From Mesobacillus jeotgali (GTDB taxonomy: Bacteria; Bacillota; Bacilli; Bacillales; Cytobacillaceae): a DNA stretch of 64,000 nucleotides. Below, piece by piece: positions 25,809-35,201 of the stretch. A program made the translations under genes and the position numbers. The stretch spans positions 496,001 to 560,000 of the forward strand of contig NZ_FVZC01000009.1 in the NCBI RefSeq assembly GCF_900166585.1, in the 5' to 3' direction. The notes under the pieces were generated by a model. It had not been told where the DNA came from. It ran no database searches and saw only the letters and a list, made by a program, of their open reading frames with translations. The stretch's first letter is position 1; each line of letters begins with the position of its first letter.

Positions 25809-26168
25809 ATGATGAGCAATCTGGCTAGAAAACTGCAGCAGGAGCAGCAGCAACGTACAGTTCAGGCACCAGCAAAAGCACCGGCAAAAAGAAATTCGAT
25901 TCTAACGCCCGGCGAAAAAATCCTGATGTTTGTTTTCGGAGCAATTGTCTGCTTCGGTGCAACATTCATGGTATCAAAACAAGCAGCCATTTACGAAGTC
26001 AACAAGGAAATCCAAATCATTGAAGGCAATATTCAGGAGCAGCAAAAGACTAATAGTGACCTTGAAGTCCAGATTAGCGAGTTAAGTACCTATGAAAGAA
26101 TTAAAGAGGTAACAGAAAAGCTCGGCTTAACATTGAATGAAAACAATGTTAAAGGTGTTGAAAACTGA
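25809..26168 (+). CDS. ftsL: Cell division protein FtsL
   Basis: A 119-residue bitopic membrane protein: a glutamine/alanine/lysine-rich cytoplasmic N-terminus (about 1-36), one membrane helix (about 38-58, KILMFVFGAIVCFGATFMV), and an extracellular leucine-zipper-like coiled coil (about 65-110). It forms the FtsL-DivIC-DivIB complex that activates septal synthesis by PBP2B and FtsW, and is an unstable, rate-limiting divisome part in B. subtilis. Two neighbouring ATG codons (25809, 25812) both fit the AGGAGGG site. Its stop overlaps the pbpB start by one base. Confidence 0.93.
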   Translation: MMSNLARKLQQEQQQRTVQAPAKAPAKRNSILTPGEKILMFVFGAIVCFGATFMVSKQAAIYEVNKEIQIIEGNIQEQQKTNSDLEVQISELSTYERIKEVTEKLGLTLNENNVKGVEN

Positions 26169-28381
26169 TGATCAAGAAACAGCCAAATATGAATGCAGGA
26201 GCAGCGGTATTATTCGTAATATTCAGCCTGCTCTTTTTTATCTTGATTTTCAGGTTTGTTTCCATCCAGGTCACGGGTGAGGTGCATGGACAAGCTTTGG
26301 CGGCAAAGGCACAACAAAAATACTCCAATGAAAAAACAATCGAAGCTGTCAGAGGCACGATTTTTGACCGTAAAGGTGAAGTCGTTGCTGAGGATACTAC
26401 TTCTTATACGCTTGTCGCCATCCTAGATGATTCGGTGACAACGAATAAAAAGAAACCAAAGCATGTCAGCGATCCAGCCAAAACAGCCTCCGTGCTGGCA
26501 AAGTATATAGATATGAATGAGTCGGAAATATACAAACGGCTGACCAAAAAAGGAGCCTGGCAGGTTGAATTCGGAAAGGCAGGCCGGGATATTACCCATC
26601 AGACCAAGCGTGAAATTGAAGAGGAAAAGCTGCCGGGAATTACTTTTTTACGAGATTCAAAGAGATTCTATCCAAACGGTGTATTTTCATCGCATTTGGT
26701 GGGCTTTGTAGAAAAGGAAGAAACAGAGGATCACAAAACGATCACCTCAGGCAAGCTTGGTGTGGAAAAAACATTGAACGATGAATTGACTGGTGAAAAT
26801 GGATCCATTTCCTTTAAAAGTGACTTATGGGGCTTCCTGCTTCCCGGTGCGGAAGAAAAAGTGACTCCCGCAAAGGATGGCGATGATATTTATCTAACGA
26901 TCGATAAAAAAATCCAGACTTTTGTAGAGGATGCTGTCGATCGAGTTGATAAGGAGTACGAGCCGAAAAAAATCCTCGCAGTCGTTGCCGATCCTAAAAC
27001 TGGTGAAATACTTGGAATGGCCCAGCGTCCTACCTTCCACCCGACAACTAGAGAAGGCCTGGATAACAGCTGGCATAACGAAATTGTTGAAACTCCTCTT
27101 GAGCCGGGCTCAACCATGAAGGTTTTCACGCTTGCTGCAGCCGTTCAGGAGAAAAAATGGAATCCGGGCGAACTCTATAAATCAGGTTCCTATAAAGTTA
27201 CCGAAAAATCAGGAAGTATAGGTGACCACAATGGCCGTCAGGGATGGGGAACGATTACCTATCTTGAAGGCATTCAGCGTTCATCTAACGTAGCGGTTGC
27301 CAAGTTGGTAAATGAAAAAATCGGCACAGAAAAATTTAGGGAATACTTGACGAAGTTTGGATTCGATAACCCTACTGGAATAGAACTGCCAAATGAAGCT
27401 GTTGGAAAAATCCAGTATAAGTGGCCGATTGAAAAAATAACTACTTCATATGGCCAGGGTTCTACAGTGACTCCAATTCAGCTGATTCAGGCTGCTACTG
27501 CTGTTGCCAATGACGGAACCATGATGAAGCCTAGAGTAATTGATAAAATAGTTGACCCGAATACTGGTAAGATAGTAAAACAAACTGAACCCGAGTCAGT
27601 TGGACAGCCGATATCCGCTGAAACGGCAAAAGAGGTTCGTGATGTACTAGAAACAGTCATAACATCTGAGCATGGTACTGGCAAATCATATGCAATAGAT
27701 GGTTATAAGGTTGCGGGGAAAACAGGTACTGCTAACCTTACACAAAATGGTAAATACCTAAACGGGCCAAATGACTATCTATTCTCATTCCTTGGAATGG
27801 CACCTAAAGATAATCCTAAACTGATTGTCTATGTCGCGGTCCAGCAGCCGGAAATTGACCACTATTTCAAAGGCTCGATTCCAACATCTATGATATTTAA
27901 GTCAGTGATGCAAAGCAGTCTCCAGTATCTGAACATTAAGCCTGCCTCCATGGAAAAAGCTGATTCAAGTCGGGTGCCGAATATAACGGGGATGGAGCCG
28001 GGAGAAGCAAAGAAGCTGCTTGAATCCAAAGGATTTGAAATAGTGATAATAGGTGATGGCAATCAAGTAGAGGGGCAATCACCAAAGGCTGATATAGTGG
28101 CTTTAGAAGGAGAAAAGATCCTTATAAAAGCTTCAGGCACCATGACCTACCCGGATCTGACAGATTGGTCGCTAAGGGATGTTATGAAGCTCGCACAAAT
28201 AACAGGTATCAAGTTAAACAAAGCTGGCAGCGGCTATGTAACAAAACAAAGCCTAAAACCAGGATTACCGATCAATGAAGGAGAAAATCTCATTGTGGAG
28301 TTGGAAACACCACTCCAGCAATTCGAGAATTCATTGAAAAAAGAAGAAAAGAGCGAAGAAACAGAGGAAGTTGGCGGCTGA
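26168..28381 (+). CDS. pbpB: Septal penicillin-binding protein 2B
   Basis: A 737-residue class B PBP (FtsI type), the transpeptidase that crosslinks septal peptidoglycan. Layout: cytoplasmic tail, membrane anchor (about 10-35), pedestal domain, transpeptidase domain (about 265-585) with Ser315 in STMK, SSN at 372-374 and KTG at 518-520, then two PASTA domains (about 600-730). It closely follows the B. subtilis PBP2B plan. The ATG at 26168 overlaps the ftsL stop (TGATG arrangement). An acidic tail (EEKSEETEEVGG) ends the protein. A terminator covers the stop codon, separating this vegetative part from spoVD. Confidence 0.97.
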   Translation: MIKKQPNMNAGAAVLFVIFSLLFFILIFRFVSIQVTGEVHGQALAAKAQQKYSNEKTIEAVRGTIFDRKGEVVAEDTTSYTLVAILDDSVTTNKKKPKHVSDPAKTASVLAKYIDMNESEIYKRLTKKGAWQVEFGKAGRDITHQTKREIEEEKLPGITFLRDSKRFYPNGVFSSHLVGFVEKEETEDHKTITSGKLGVEKTLNDELTGENGSISFKSDLWGFLLPGAEEKVTPAKDGDDIYLTIDKKIQTFVEDAVDRVDKEYEPKKILAVVADPKTGEILGMAQRPTFHPTTREGLDNSWHNEIVETPLEPGSTMKVFTLAAAVQEKKWNPGELYKSGSYKVTEKSGSIGDHNGRQGWGTITYLEGIQRSSNVAVAKLVNEKIGTEKFREYLTKFGFDNPTGIELPNEAVGKIQYKWPIEKITTSYGQGSTVTPIQLIQAATAVANDGTMMKPRVIDKIVDPNTGKIVKQTEPESVGQPISAETAKEVRDVLETVITSEHGTGKSYAIDGYKVAGKTGTANLTQNGKYLNGPNDYLFSFLGMAPKDNPKLIVYVAVQQPEIDHYFKGSIPTSMIFKSVMQSSLQYLNIKPASMEKADSSRVPNITGMEPGEAKKLLESKGFEIVIIGDGNQVEGQSPKADIVALEGEKILIKASGTMTYPDLTDWSLRDVMKLAQITGIKLNKAGSGYVTKQSLKPGLPINEGENLIVELETPLQQFENSLKKEEKSEETEEVGG

Positions 28382-28401
28382 GCCCTTCCTCTGTTTTTTT
28401 G
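28361..28401 (+). terminator. pbpB terminator
   Basis: Ten-bp stem ACAGAGGAAG / CTTCCTCTGT spanning the pbpB stop codon, followed by TTTTTTT. Confidence 0.9.
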
Positions 28402-28449
28402 TATTTTCATCTTAATACACCCAAGGATCTTATAGGAGTCTAGGATTCG

Positions 28450-28652
28450 GACAAAGTGAGCACAGGTCTCCCTGGTTTTGTCCGAAGTTACCCCAGGGTT
28501 CAGACAAAACAACGCCGGTCTCTCTTTTTTGTCAGAAGTAACTTCATCTTCAGACAAAAAGGCGCTGATAACTCAATAATTTATCCGGAGTAACTTCAGG
28601 TTAGTACAAAAGAGCGAAGCCGTATCTAATAGTTGTCCGAACTAATCCGCAC
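28450..28652. repeat. Four tandem ~50-53-bp hairpin repeats upstream of spoVD
   Basis: Four imperfect units start at about 28450, 28503, 28553 and 28605 (spacings 53, 50 and 52 bp). Each begins GACAAA (TACAAA in the fourth), has a variable stretch of about 28 bases, then TTTGTCCGAAGTAAC or a variant and a TTCA end. GACAAA and TTTGTC can pair, most clearly in units 1 and 2. No coding frame runs through them. Confidence 0.8.
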
Positions 28653-28685
28653 TTTTACATTACTCTTAGCCTGTCTCCACTTCTT

Positions 28686-28715
28686 GTTATATTCAAAATC
28701 GTACAAGCATATATT
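28686..28715 (+). promoter_or_regulatory. Candidate sigma-E promoter of spoVD
   Basis: GTTATATT at 28686-28693 and CATATATT at 28708-28715, spacer 14 bp, match the sigma-E pattern (kmATATT, 13-14 bp, CATACA-type). spoVD is sigma-E dependent in B. subtilis. Confidence 0.6.
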
Positions 28716-28771
28716 TGAACGAGTGTCCTTGTTTTCATCGGAACAATTATAGGGGGAGGTTCGTTTAATAT

Positions 28772-30685
28772 ATGCGTGTATCAAATGTGACGGTCAGAAA
28801 AAGGCTGGCTCTCGTTCTTGTGATTGGGATATTGGTGTTTTTCATCATAGATGTCCGGCTTGGCTATGTGCAATTTATGCTCGGTGATTTTTTGACAGGG
28901 AAGGCGAAGGACTCGTGGAGCAGGAATGTCCCGTTCGAACCTCAGCGGGGGGAAATCACGGACCGGAATGGTGTGGCGCTGGCAACGAATATCAGTGCAC
29001 CGACAGTCTATGTAGTACCACGACAAGTTAAGGATCCGGAAGCGGCAGCTGAATTTTTGGCAAAGGCATTGAATATGCCAAAGGAAAAGGCCTATCAGCA
29101 TATTACTAAAAAAGCGATGATTGAGAGAATACCTGAGGGAAGGAAAATCTCTCACGAAAAAGCTAAAGAAATAAGGGCGATGGATATTAAAGGCATTTAT
29201 ATTGGAGAAGATTCCAAGCGGCATTACCCATATGGAAGCTACCTGTCTCATGTTCTTGGATTTGCAGGAGTCGATAACCAAGGATTGATGGGACTGGAAC
29301 TCTTTTATGACAAGGAATTAAAAGGGGAAAAAGGTTCCGTGCAATTTTATGCTGATGCCAAACAGCAGCGGATGCACAATATGGCAGATGATTACGAGCC
29401 GCCGGTGGACGGGCTGGACCTGAAGCTGACGATCGACAGCCGGGTACAGACAATCGTTGAGAGGGAACTGGATATTGCCCAGGCCAAATACAATCCCGAT
29501 GGAATAATAGCAATCGCAATGAACCCGAATAATGGTGAAATCCTGGCAATGTCGAGCCGGCCGGATTTTGATCCTGCAAACTTCAGGAATGTCCCTCCCG
29601 AAGTATATAACAGAAATCTGCCAATTTGGAGCACTTATGAACCAGGATCTACATTTAAGATTGTTACCCTGGCGGCTGCCCTTCAAGAGGGGAAGGTCAA
29701 TCTTGAAAAAGATCATTTCCATGATTCTGGTTCAGTGGAAGTGGCGGGTGCGAGGATTCGATGCTGGAAGAAGGGCGGCCATGGAAGCCAGTCCTTCCTG
29801 GAAGTTGTCGAGAATTCATGTAACCCGGGATTTGTCGAGCTTGGGGACAGACTCGGAAAAGAAAAGCTGTTTAAATATGTAAAGGATTTTGGATTTGGTG
29901 AGAAAACAGGCATTGACCTTCAGGGAGAGGGCAAAGGAATTCTTTTTAACCTTGACAGAGTAGGTCCGATTGAACAGGCAACTACTGCCTTCGGTCAGGG
30001 TGTATCCGTAACACCGATTCAGCAAGTTGCAGCCGTTTCAGCAGCTGTTAATGGAGGCATACTTTATACGCCTTATATTGCGAAAGAATTGATTGACCCG
30101 GTCTCTGGGGAGATTGTCATGAAAAAGACCCCGCAGGCGAAAAGAAGAGTCATTTCCGAAGAAACCTCTAAAGAAATCAGGCATGCGCTCGAGAGTGTCG
30201 TTGCAAAAGGCTCCGGGAAAAATGCCTATGTAGATTCTTACAGGGTTGGCGGCAAGACAGGAACCGCGCAAAAGGCAAAAGATGGCCGTTATCTTGAAAA
30301 TAACCATATCGTTTCCTTTATTGGTTTTGCCCCTGCGGATGATCCGCAAATCGTTATTTATGTTGCAGTAGACAATCCGAAAGGTACTGTCCAGTTCGGC
30401 GGTGTTGTTGCAGCTCCTATTGTCGGTGATATCATGGAGGATAGCCTGAGGGCGATGGAGGTTCCGCCGAGAAAGGAACAGATTGAAAAGGAATTGACAT
30501 GGCTTGATACGCCTTTAGTAGAGGTGCCTGACCTGATTGGATTATCCAAGACAGAACTTAGACAGCAACTGATCAATTTCAAACTTGATATTGCTGGAGA
30601 TGGGGAGAAAGTAGTCAAACAGCTTCCTTCACCTGGAGTGAAAATCAAGGAAGGCTCAACTATTAGGGTATATATGAATGATTGA
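28772..30685 (+). CDS. spoVD: Stage V sporulation protein D, cortex PBP
   Basis: A 637-residue class B PBP related to PBP2B but sporulation specific. It makes spore cortex peptidoglycan in the outer forespore membrane together with SpoVE. Layout: short cytoplasmic tail, membrane anchor (about 10-28), dimerisation/pedestal domain (about 50-215), transpeptidase domain with Ser293 in STFK, SCN in VENSCNPG and KTG in VGGKTGTAQ, then a single C-terminal PASTA domain (about 575-635). ATG at 28772 follows GGGGGAGG. It is separated from pbpB by a terminator and a repeat array and followed by a terminator, so it is its own unit. Confidence 0.97.
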   Translation: MRVSNVTVRKRLALVLVIGILVFFIIDVRLGYVQFMLGDFLTGKAKDSWSRNVPFEPQRGEITDRNGVALATNISAPTVYVVPRQVKDPEAAAEFLAKALNMPKEKAYQHITKKAMIERIPEGRKISHEKAKEIRAMDIKGIYIGEDSKRHYPYGSYLSHVLGFAGVDNQGLMGLELFYDKELKGEKGSVQFYADAKQQRMHNMADDYEPPVDGLDLKLTIDSRVQTIVERELDIAQAKYNPDGIIAIAMNPNNGEILAMSSRPDFDPANFRNVPPEVYNRNLPIWSTYEPGSTFKIVTLAAALQEGKVNLEKDHFHDSGSVEVAGARIRCWKKGGHGSQSFLEVVENSCNPGFVELGDRLGKEKLFKYVKDFGFGEKTGIDLQGEGKGILFNLDRVGPIEQATTAFGQGVSVTPIQQVAAVSAAVNGGILYTPYIAKELIDPVSGEIVMKKTPQAKRRVISEETSKEIRHALESVVAKGSGKNAYVDSYRVGGKTGTAQKAKDGRYLENNHIVSFIGFAPADDPQIVIYVAVDNPKGTVQFGGVVAAPIVGDIMEDSLRAMEVPPRKEQIEKELTWLDTPLVEVPDLIGLSKTELRQQLINFKLDIAGDGEKVVKQLPSPGVKIKEGSTIRVYMND

Positions 30686-30686
30686 T

Positions 30687-30726
30687 AGCAGGCGGCGGCA
30701 GGATCCTTCATCCGCCGCTGCTTTTG
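30687..30726 (+). terminator. spoVD terminator
   Basis: GC-rich stem AGCAGGCGGCGG / CCGCCGCTGCT followed by TTTT. Confidence 0.87.
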
Positions 30727-30861
30727 CATGCAGGACTTAAGGTATCGGTTACATTTTTTTTATTATAAAAAGGGCTAGGACTTTTCAGCTCAACAATGGC
30801 TAAATTCAGCCTAATCATGTAAAATAAAAGTCGCCATGTTGTTTGAGAGGATTTGATATTT

Positions 30862-32322
30862 ATGAAATTACACGAATTGATTGGTTATTTACACCCGTTC
30901 GTGGATTACAAGGGAGAAAATCCCGACATTACTTCGATTGAAAATGATAACCGAAGAGTGACTCCAGGAAGTTTATTCATATGTATTAAGGGATATACAG
31001 TTGATGGTCATGACTTTGCAGGATCGGCTGTAAAAAATGGAGCCGCAGCTGTCCTTGCTGAAAGGGAAATTCCTGTTAATGTCCCGGTGATTGTTGTAAA
31101 GGACACAATGCGGGCAATGGCCGTGCTTGCTGATGCTTTTTACGGCCAGCCGAGCCAGAAGCTTCATATGGTGGGAATTACGGGGACGAACGGAAAAACG
31201 ACGACAAGTCACATTATTGAAAAGATTTTCAAGGATGCTGGACAAAAAACGGGTTTGATAGGGACGATGTATACTAAGATTGGCGAACAAACCTTTGAAG
31301 TCAAGAACACAACTCCGGAGAGTCTCACCCTCCAGAAGACGTTCAAGAAAATGGTAGACGACAAAGTCGATACTGCCGTGATGGAGGTATCATCACATGC
31401 GCTTGTCTATGGCCGTGTTCATGGTACTGACTACAATGTCGCTGTCTTTACGAACCTCACACAGGATCATTTGGACTACCATAAAACAATGGAAGAGTAC
31501 AAAAAGGCTAAAGGGCTTCTGTTTTCGCAGCTTGGAAATGCCTTTAACCATGAAAAACCGAAATTTGCTGTCCTGAATGCGGATGATCCGGCCAGCGAAG
31601 AATTTGCTTTACTGACATCAGCCCACTTATTGACGTATGGGATTGACAACCATGCCGACCTGCAGGCAACAAATATATCAATGACAGCCAGTGGAACATC
31701 ATTTGATTTAGTCAGCCCATTTGGCGTAACAAGAGTGAACATCCAGCTGATTGGCAAATTCAGCATTTACAATGTACTTGCAAGTATTGGAGCAGCTCTT
31801 GTTTCCGGTGTTTCCCTGGAGACAATCATCGAATCAGTTGAAAGTGTCAAAGGGGTTTCGGGAAGATTTGAAGTCGTCGATGCGGGGCAGGATTTCTCCG
31901 TAATTGTTGACTACGCCCATACTCCAGACAGTCTGGAAAATGTACTGAAGACCGTTCAGCAATTTGCGCAAAAGAGGATTTTTTGTGTAGTCGGCTGCGG
32001 TGGAGACCGTGATCGCACGAAACGGCCGCTCATGGCGAAAATCGCCTGTGAATATTCTACAGACGCCATTTTCACCTCCGATAACCCACGCAGTGAGGAT
32101 CCGGCTGAAATCATCAGAGACATGGAAGCAGGAGTAAAGGGAGAGTTTTATATTTCTATTATCGATCGGAAAGAAGCCATCCAGCATGCTGTTAAGAATG
32201 CCGTTTCAGGAGATGTGATCCTGATTGCTGGGAAGGGCCATGAAACATATCAGCAAATTGGAGACAGAACTTTTGACTTTGATGATAGGATTGTTGCGCG
32301 TGAGGCGATAGAGGAGAGGTAA
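30862..32322 (+). CDS. murE: UDP-MurNAc-tripeptide synthetase MurE (meso-DAP adding)
   Basis: A 486-residue Mur ligase that adds the third stem-peptide residue to UDP-MurNAc-L-Ala-D-Glu. Domains: UDP-binding N-terminal (about 1-95), central ATPase with GTNGKTTT (about 110-117) and C-terminal domain. The DNPR motif in SDNPRSEDP marks specificity for meso-diaminopimelate rather than lysine. The ATG at 30862 is preferred because it gives the B. subtilis-like start [10 protein letters not shown]; an in-frame TTG at 30853 sits only 2 bases from the GAGAGG site. It heads the murE-murD part of the cluster and its 3' end supplies the ribosome site of the next gene. Confidence 0.97.
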   Translation: MKLHELIGYLHPFVDYKGENPDITSIENDNRRVTPGSLFICIKGYTVDGHDFAGSAVKNGAAAVLAEREIPVNVPVIVVKDTMRAMAVLADAFYGQPSQKLHMVGITGTNGKTTTSHIIEKIFKDAGQKTGLIGTMYTKIGEQTFEVKNTTPESLTLQKTFKKMVDDKVDTAVMEVSSHALVYGRVHGTDYNVAVFTNLTQDHLDYHKTMEEYKKAKGLLFSQLGNAFNHEKPKFAVLNADDPASEEFALLTSAHLLTYGIDNHADLQATNISMTASGTSFDLVSPFGVTRVNIQLIGKFSIYNVLASIGAALVSGVSLETIIESVESVKGVSGRFEVVDAGQDFSVIVDYAHTPDSLENVLKTVQQFAQKRIFCVVGCGGDRDRTKRPLMAKIACEYSTDAIFTSDNPRSEDPAEIIRDMEAGVKGEFYISIIDRKEAIQHAVKNAVSGDVILIAGKGHETYQQIGDRTFDFDDRIVAREAIEER

Positions 32323-32323
32323 T

Positions 32324-32773
32324 ATGCTGACATACCAGGATGTATCAAGTCTGTTTTCAAAAGCGACTGGAATCAAAGATGAAAATATTCGCTTTCAATC
32401 AGTAAGCAGCCTTGCTGGAGCCCGACAGCCAAAAGGGCTGTTTGTTCCTTTATCATCAGAATCAGGAACGTTACAGGAAGCCATTTCGAATGGTGCCGTA
32501 GCAGCTCTTTGGCCTGAAGGAGAGAAGGTTCCGACTTATGCTCCCAATCACTTCCCCATTTTTTATACACAAGATAATTTGAAAGGCTTAGAGGAAATTA
32601 TGAATTTATATTTGAATTATTTGACTCAACACGAAGCAACCAAGGAAAAAACGGAATTCATTTTCAGCGACAAAGGGCTTCTTAATCAAACGGATGAAAC
32701 ATATGATATAGCTGTGATGGCCGAAAAAATCAATGCATTTGGCAGCAATCAGAGCAAGGCAGGTGAGGAATAG
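32324..32773 (+). CDS. Short MurF-N-terminal-like protein in the murF slot
   Basis: A 149-residue soluble protein. Its first 100 residues resemble the UDP-binding N-terminal domain of MurE/MurF ligases: [22 protein letters not shown] aligns with the 'DSR...PGxLFVxLxG' strand-turn, [13 protein letters not shown] with 'AIENGAVAALVE', and [21 protein letters not shown] with 'IVVDDTLKALQKLA'. The ATPase and C-terminal domains are absent, and the last 45 residues are low-similarity. It lies 1 bp after murE, with GAGGAGAGG at the murE end as site, and ends 1 bp before mraY, exactly where murF sits in many dcw clusters. It cannot be an active ligase. Whether it is a vestige or a recruited UDP-sugar-binding protein is open. 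Confidence 0.7.
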   Translation: MLTYQDVSSLFSKATGIKDENIRFQSVSSLAGARQPKGLFVPLSSESGTLQEAISNGAVAALWPEGEKVPTYAPNHFPIFYTQDNLKGLEEIMNLYLNYLTQHEATKEKTEFIFSDKGLLNQTDETYDIAVMAEKINAFGSNQSKAGEE

Positions 32774-32774
32774 A

Positions 32775-33749
32775 ATGCTGGAGCAAGTTATCTTTTTCAC
32801 AATATTAATGGGTTTTCTAATTACGGTTCTGCTTTCACCAGTATTTATTCCTTTTTTAAGAAGGCTTAAATTTGGCCAGAGTATTAGGGAAGAAGGGCCG
32901 AAATCACACCAGAAAAAGACTGGTACCCCTACAATGGGCGGCGTTATGATTTTAATCTCGATTACAATTACTACGCTAATCATGACAGGTAAGTTCTCAC
33001 AGCCGACTGTGGAAACTTATCTGTTGTTATTTGTCACATTGGGGTTTGGGCTTCTCGGTTTCATGGATGATTTTATCAAGGTCGTAATGAAACGGAACCT
33101 GGGATTGACATCCAAGCAAAAACTGTTTGGCCAAATCATTATTTCCGTCATTTTTTATTTCATTTTCCAGCAAAGTGATTTTTCAACAGAAATCAGCATC
33201 CCTTTAACGGATATTTCTTTTGACCTCGGGTGGGGATACGCACTTTTCATTATTTTCTGGATGGTGGGTTTCTCAAATGCCGTTAACCTGACGGACGGGC
33301 TTGACGGGCTGGTTTCCGGTACCGCAGCGATTGCATTTGGTGCTTTTGCTGTACTGGCCTGGAGCCAATCGCAATACGAGCTGTCGATCTTTTCAGTGGC
33401 GGTTGTCGGAGCTGTTTTAGGTTTTCTTGTATTCAATGCACACCCTGCGAAAGTGTTCATGGGAGATACCGGTTCACTTGCTTTGGGCGGTGCGATTGCA
33501 ACTGTTGCAATCCTGGCAAAGCTTGAAATAATCCTGATCATCATAGGCGGCATTTTTGTCATTGAAACATTGTCTGTTATCCTCCAGGTTATTTCATTTA
33601 AAACAACAGGAAAAAGGATTTTCAGGATGAGCCCGCTTCATCACCACTATGAATTGATTGGCTGGTCTGAATGGCGGGTTGTTGTCACATTCTGGACTGT
33701 TGGCCTCCTATTCGCAATCCTTGGAATTTATATTGAGGTGTGGATCTAG
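32775..33749 (+). CDS. mraY: Phospho-MurNAc-pentapeptide translocase MraY
   Basis: A 324-residue polytopic membrane enzyme (about ten helices) that transfers phospho-MurNAc-pentapeptide to undecaprenyl phosphate, forming lipid I on the cytoplasmic face. Signatures: the first cytoplasmic loop [16 protein letters not shown], the catalytic Asp-rich [41 protein letters not shown] and the C-terminal PLHHHYE. The ATG at 32775 follows AGGTGAGGA; an in-frame start inside the previous gene has no support. The TAG stop is directly followed by the murD ATG. Confidence 0.97.
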   Translation: MLEQVIFFTILMGFLITVLLSPVFIPFLRRLKFGQSIREEGPKSHQKKTGTPTMGGVMILISITITTLIMTGKFSQPTVETYLLLFVTLGFGLLGFMDDFIKVVMKRNLGLTSKQKLFGQIIISVIFYFIFQQSDFSTEISIPLTDISFDLGWGYALFIIFWMVGFSNAVNLTDGLDGLVSGTAAIAFGAFAVLAWSQSQYELSIFSVAVVGAVLGFLVFNAHPAKVFMGDTGSLALGGAIATVAILAKLEIILIIIGGIFVIETLSVILQVISFKTTGKRIFRMSPLHHHYELIGWSEWRVVVTFWTVGLLFAILGIYIEVWI

Positions 33750-35102
33750 ATGAAACATATTAAAACATATCAACATAAAAAAATTCTTGTACTTGGCCTT
33801 GCCAAGAGTGGAGTCAGTGCCGCTGCTCTGCTACATAAACTAGGAGCTTTTGTTACAGTCAATGACAGCAAGCCTTTGTCAGAAAATCCGGAAGCACAAG
33901 CGCTTTTGGAACAGGGAATCAAGGTTGTCTGCGGAAGCCATCCAATCGAATTGATGGACGAAGGTTTTGAGCTGGTCGTCAAGAATCCTGGGATCCCTTA
34001 CCATAATCCTATGATCCAAAAGGCTATAGAAAATGGAATACCGATTATTACTGAGGTTGAACTGGCCTACCAGGTTTCTGAAGCCCCTCTTGTAGGAATC
34101 ACGGGTACAAACGGAAAAACAACCACAACAACGCTGATCTTTGAAATGCTCGAAGCGGGCAATAAAAAGCCAATGATTGCGGGGAATATTGGAACGGTTG
34201 CCTCCGGTGTTGCCCAGGAAGCTACAGAGGAGAATACGATAGTCATTGAACTTTCATCTTTTCAATTAATGGGAATCGACCAATTTAGGCCGCGGATTGC
34301 CATCATCACTAACCTGTACGATGCTCATCTTGATTATCACGGTACGAGGGATGAATATGTTGCAGCGAAAGCGCTGATCACGAAAAACCAGACAGAAGAG
34401 GATTACTTCATCGTTAACGCAGACCAGGAAGAAGTTATGGATATTGCCCGTACTTCAAAAGCTAAAATCGTTCCTTTTTCAACGAAAAAAGTACTGGACA
34501 CAGGGGCATCTGTGAAAGAAGGCTGGGTTTGCTTCAATGGTGAGCAGATTATCGAAACGAAGGATATTGTATTGCCGGGCAAGCATAATCTTGAGAATAT
34601 TTTATCGGCTGTGGCTGCGGCACTGCTCTCCGGCGGAAATCAGGATGCGATTGTCAAGGTGCTTACATCCTTTGCAGGTGTTCGGCACAGGCTTCAATAC
34701 GTCACAAATTTAGATGGACGAAAATTTTATAATGACTCAAAAGCAACGAATATACTCGCAACAGAAAATGCACTGGCAGCTTTTGATGCGCCGATTGTAT
34801 TGCTTGCTGGCGGACTGGACAGGGGCAATTCCTTTGATGAACTTGTGCCATCACTAAAAAACGTCAAAGTATTAATAACTTTTGGACAAACTGCTGAAAA
34901 AGTGGGACAGGCTGGACAGGAGGCGGGAATAAAAACGATCCTCCGCGTCGATAATGTGGAAAAAGCCGTTCCCGTTGCATTTGAACATTCAGACCCCGGC
35001 GATGTCATCCTGCTCTCACCGGCATGTGCCAGCTGGGACCAATATAAAACTTTTGAGGTCAGGGGAGACATGTTTATCGAGGCAGTGCATAAGCTTAAGT
35101 AA
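33750..35102 (+). CDS. murD: UDP-MurNAc-L-alanine:D-glutamate ligase MurD
   Basis: A 450-residue Mur ligase adding D-Glu to UDP-MurNAc-L-Ala in the cytosol. Visible parts are the Rossmann-like N-terminal domain ([24 protein letters not shown]), ATP loop [13 protein letters not shown] (about 114-126), the conserved ELSSFQL and the C-terminal DSKATN and LAGGLDRGN segments. Length is typical. Its ATG abuts the mraY stop and GAGGTG in the mraY end provides the site, so translation is coupled. It is the last gene before spoVE, with about 100 bp between. Confidence 0.97.
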   Translation: MKHIKTYQHKKILVLGLAKSGVSAAALLHKLGAFVTVNDSKPLSENPEAQALLEQGIKVVCGSHPIELMDEGFELVVKNPGIPYHNPMIQKAIENGIPIITEVELAYQVSEAPLVGITGTNGKTTTTTLIFEMLEAGNKKPMIAGNIGTVASGVAQEATEENTIVIELSSFQLMGIDQFRPRIAIITNLYDAHLDYHGTRDEYVAAKALITKNQTEEDYFIVNADQEEVMDIARTSKAKIVPFSTKKVLDTGASVKEGWVCFNGEQIIETKDIVLPGKHNLENILSAVAAALLSGGNQDAIVKVLTSFAGVRHRLQYVTNLDGRKFYNDSKATNILATENALAAFDAPIVLLAGGLDRGNSFDELVPSLKNVKVLITFGQTAEKVGQAGQEAGIKTILRVDNVEKAVPVAFEHSDPGDVILLSPACASWDQYKTFEVRGDMFIEAVHKLK

Positions 35103-35201
35103 GGGCTTGTCTTGAACAGCATGACTTTGGCTGCCTGGCCTTCCGCAGGCTGATGGGAAGCGGCATATGAGCCCTAAATCATACAGCCGAGGTGTATTGC
35201 A

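Noticed and set aside
28450..28652. CRISPR array or coding repeat
   Set aside because: Units are adjacent and imperfect, with stop codons in all frames and no spacers.
35162..35188. Sigma-E promoter for spoVE (GCATATGA ... CATACAGC)
   Set aside because: The individual boxes look right, but the spacer is about 10 bp instead of 13-14; kept out of the feature list.
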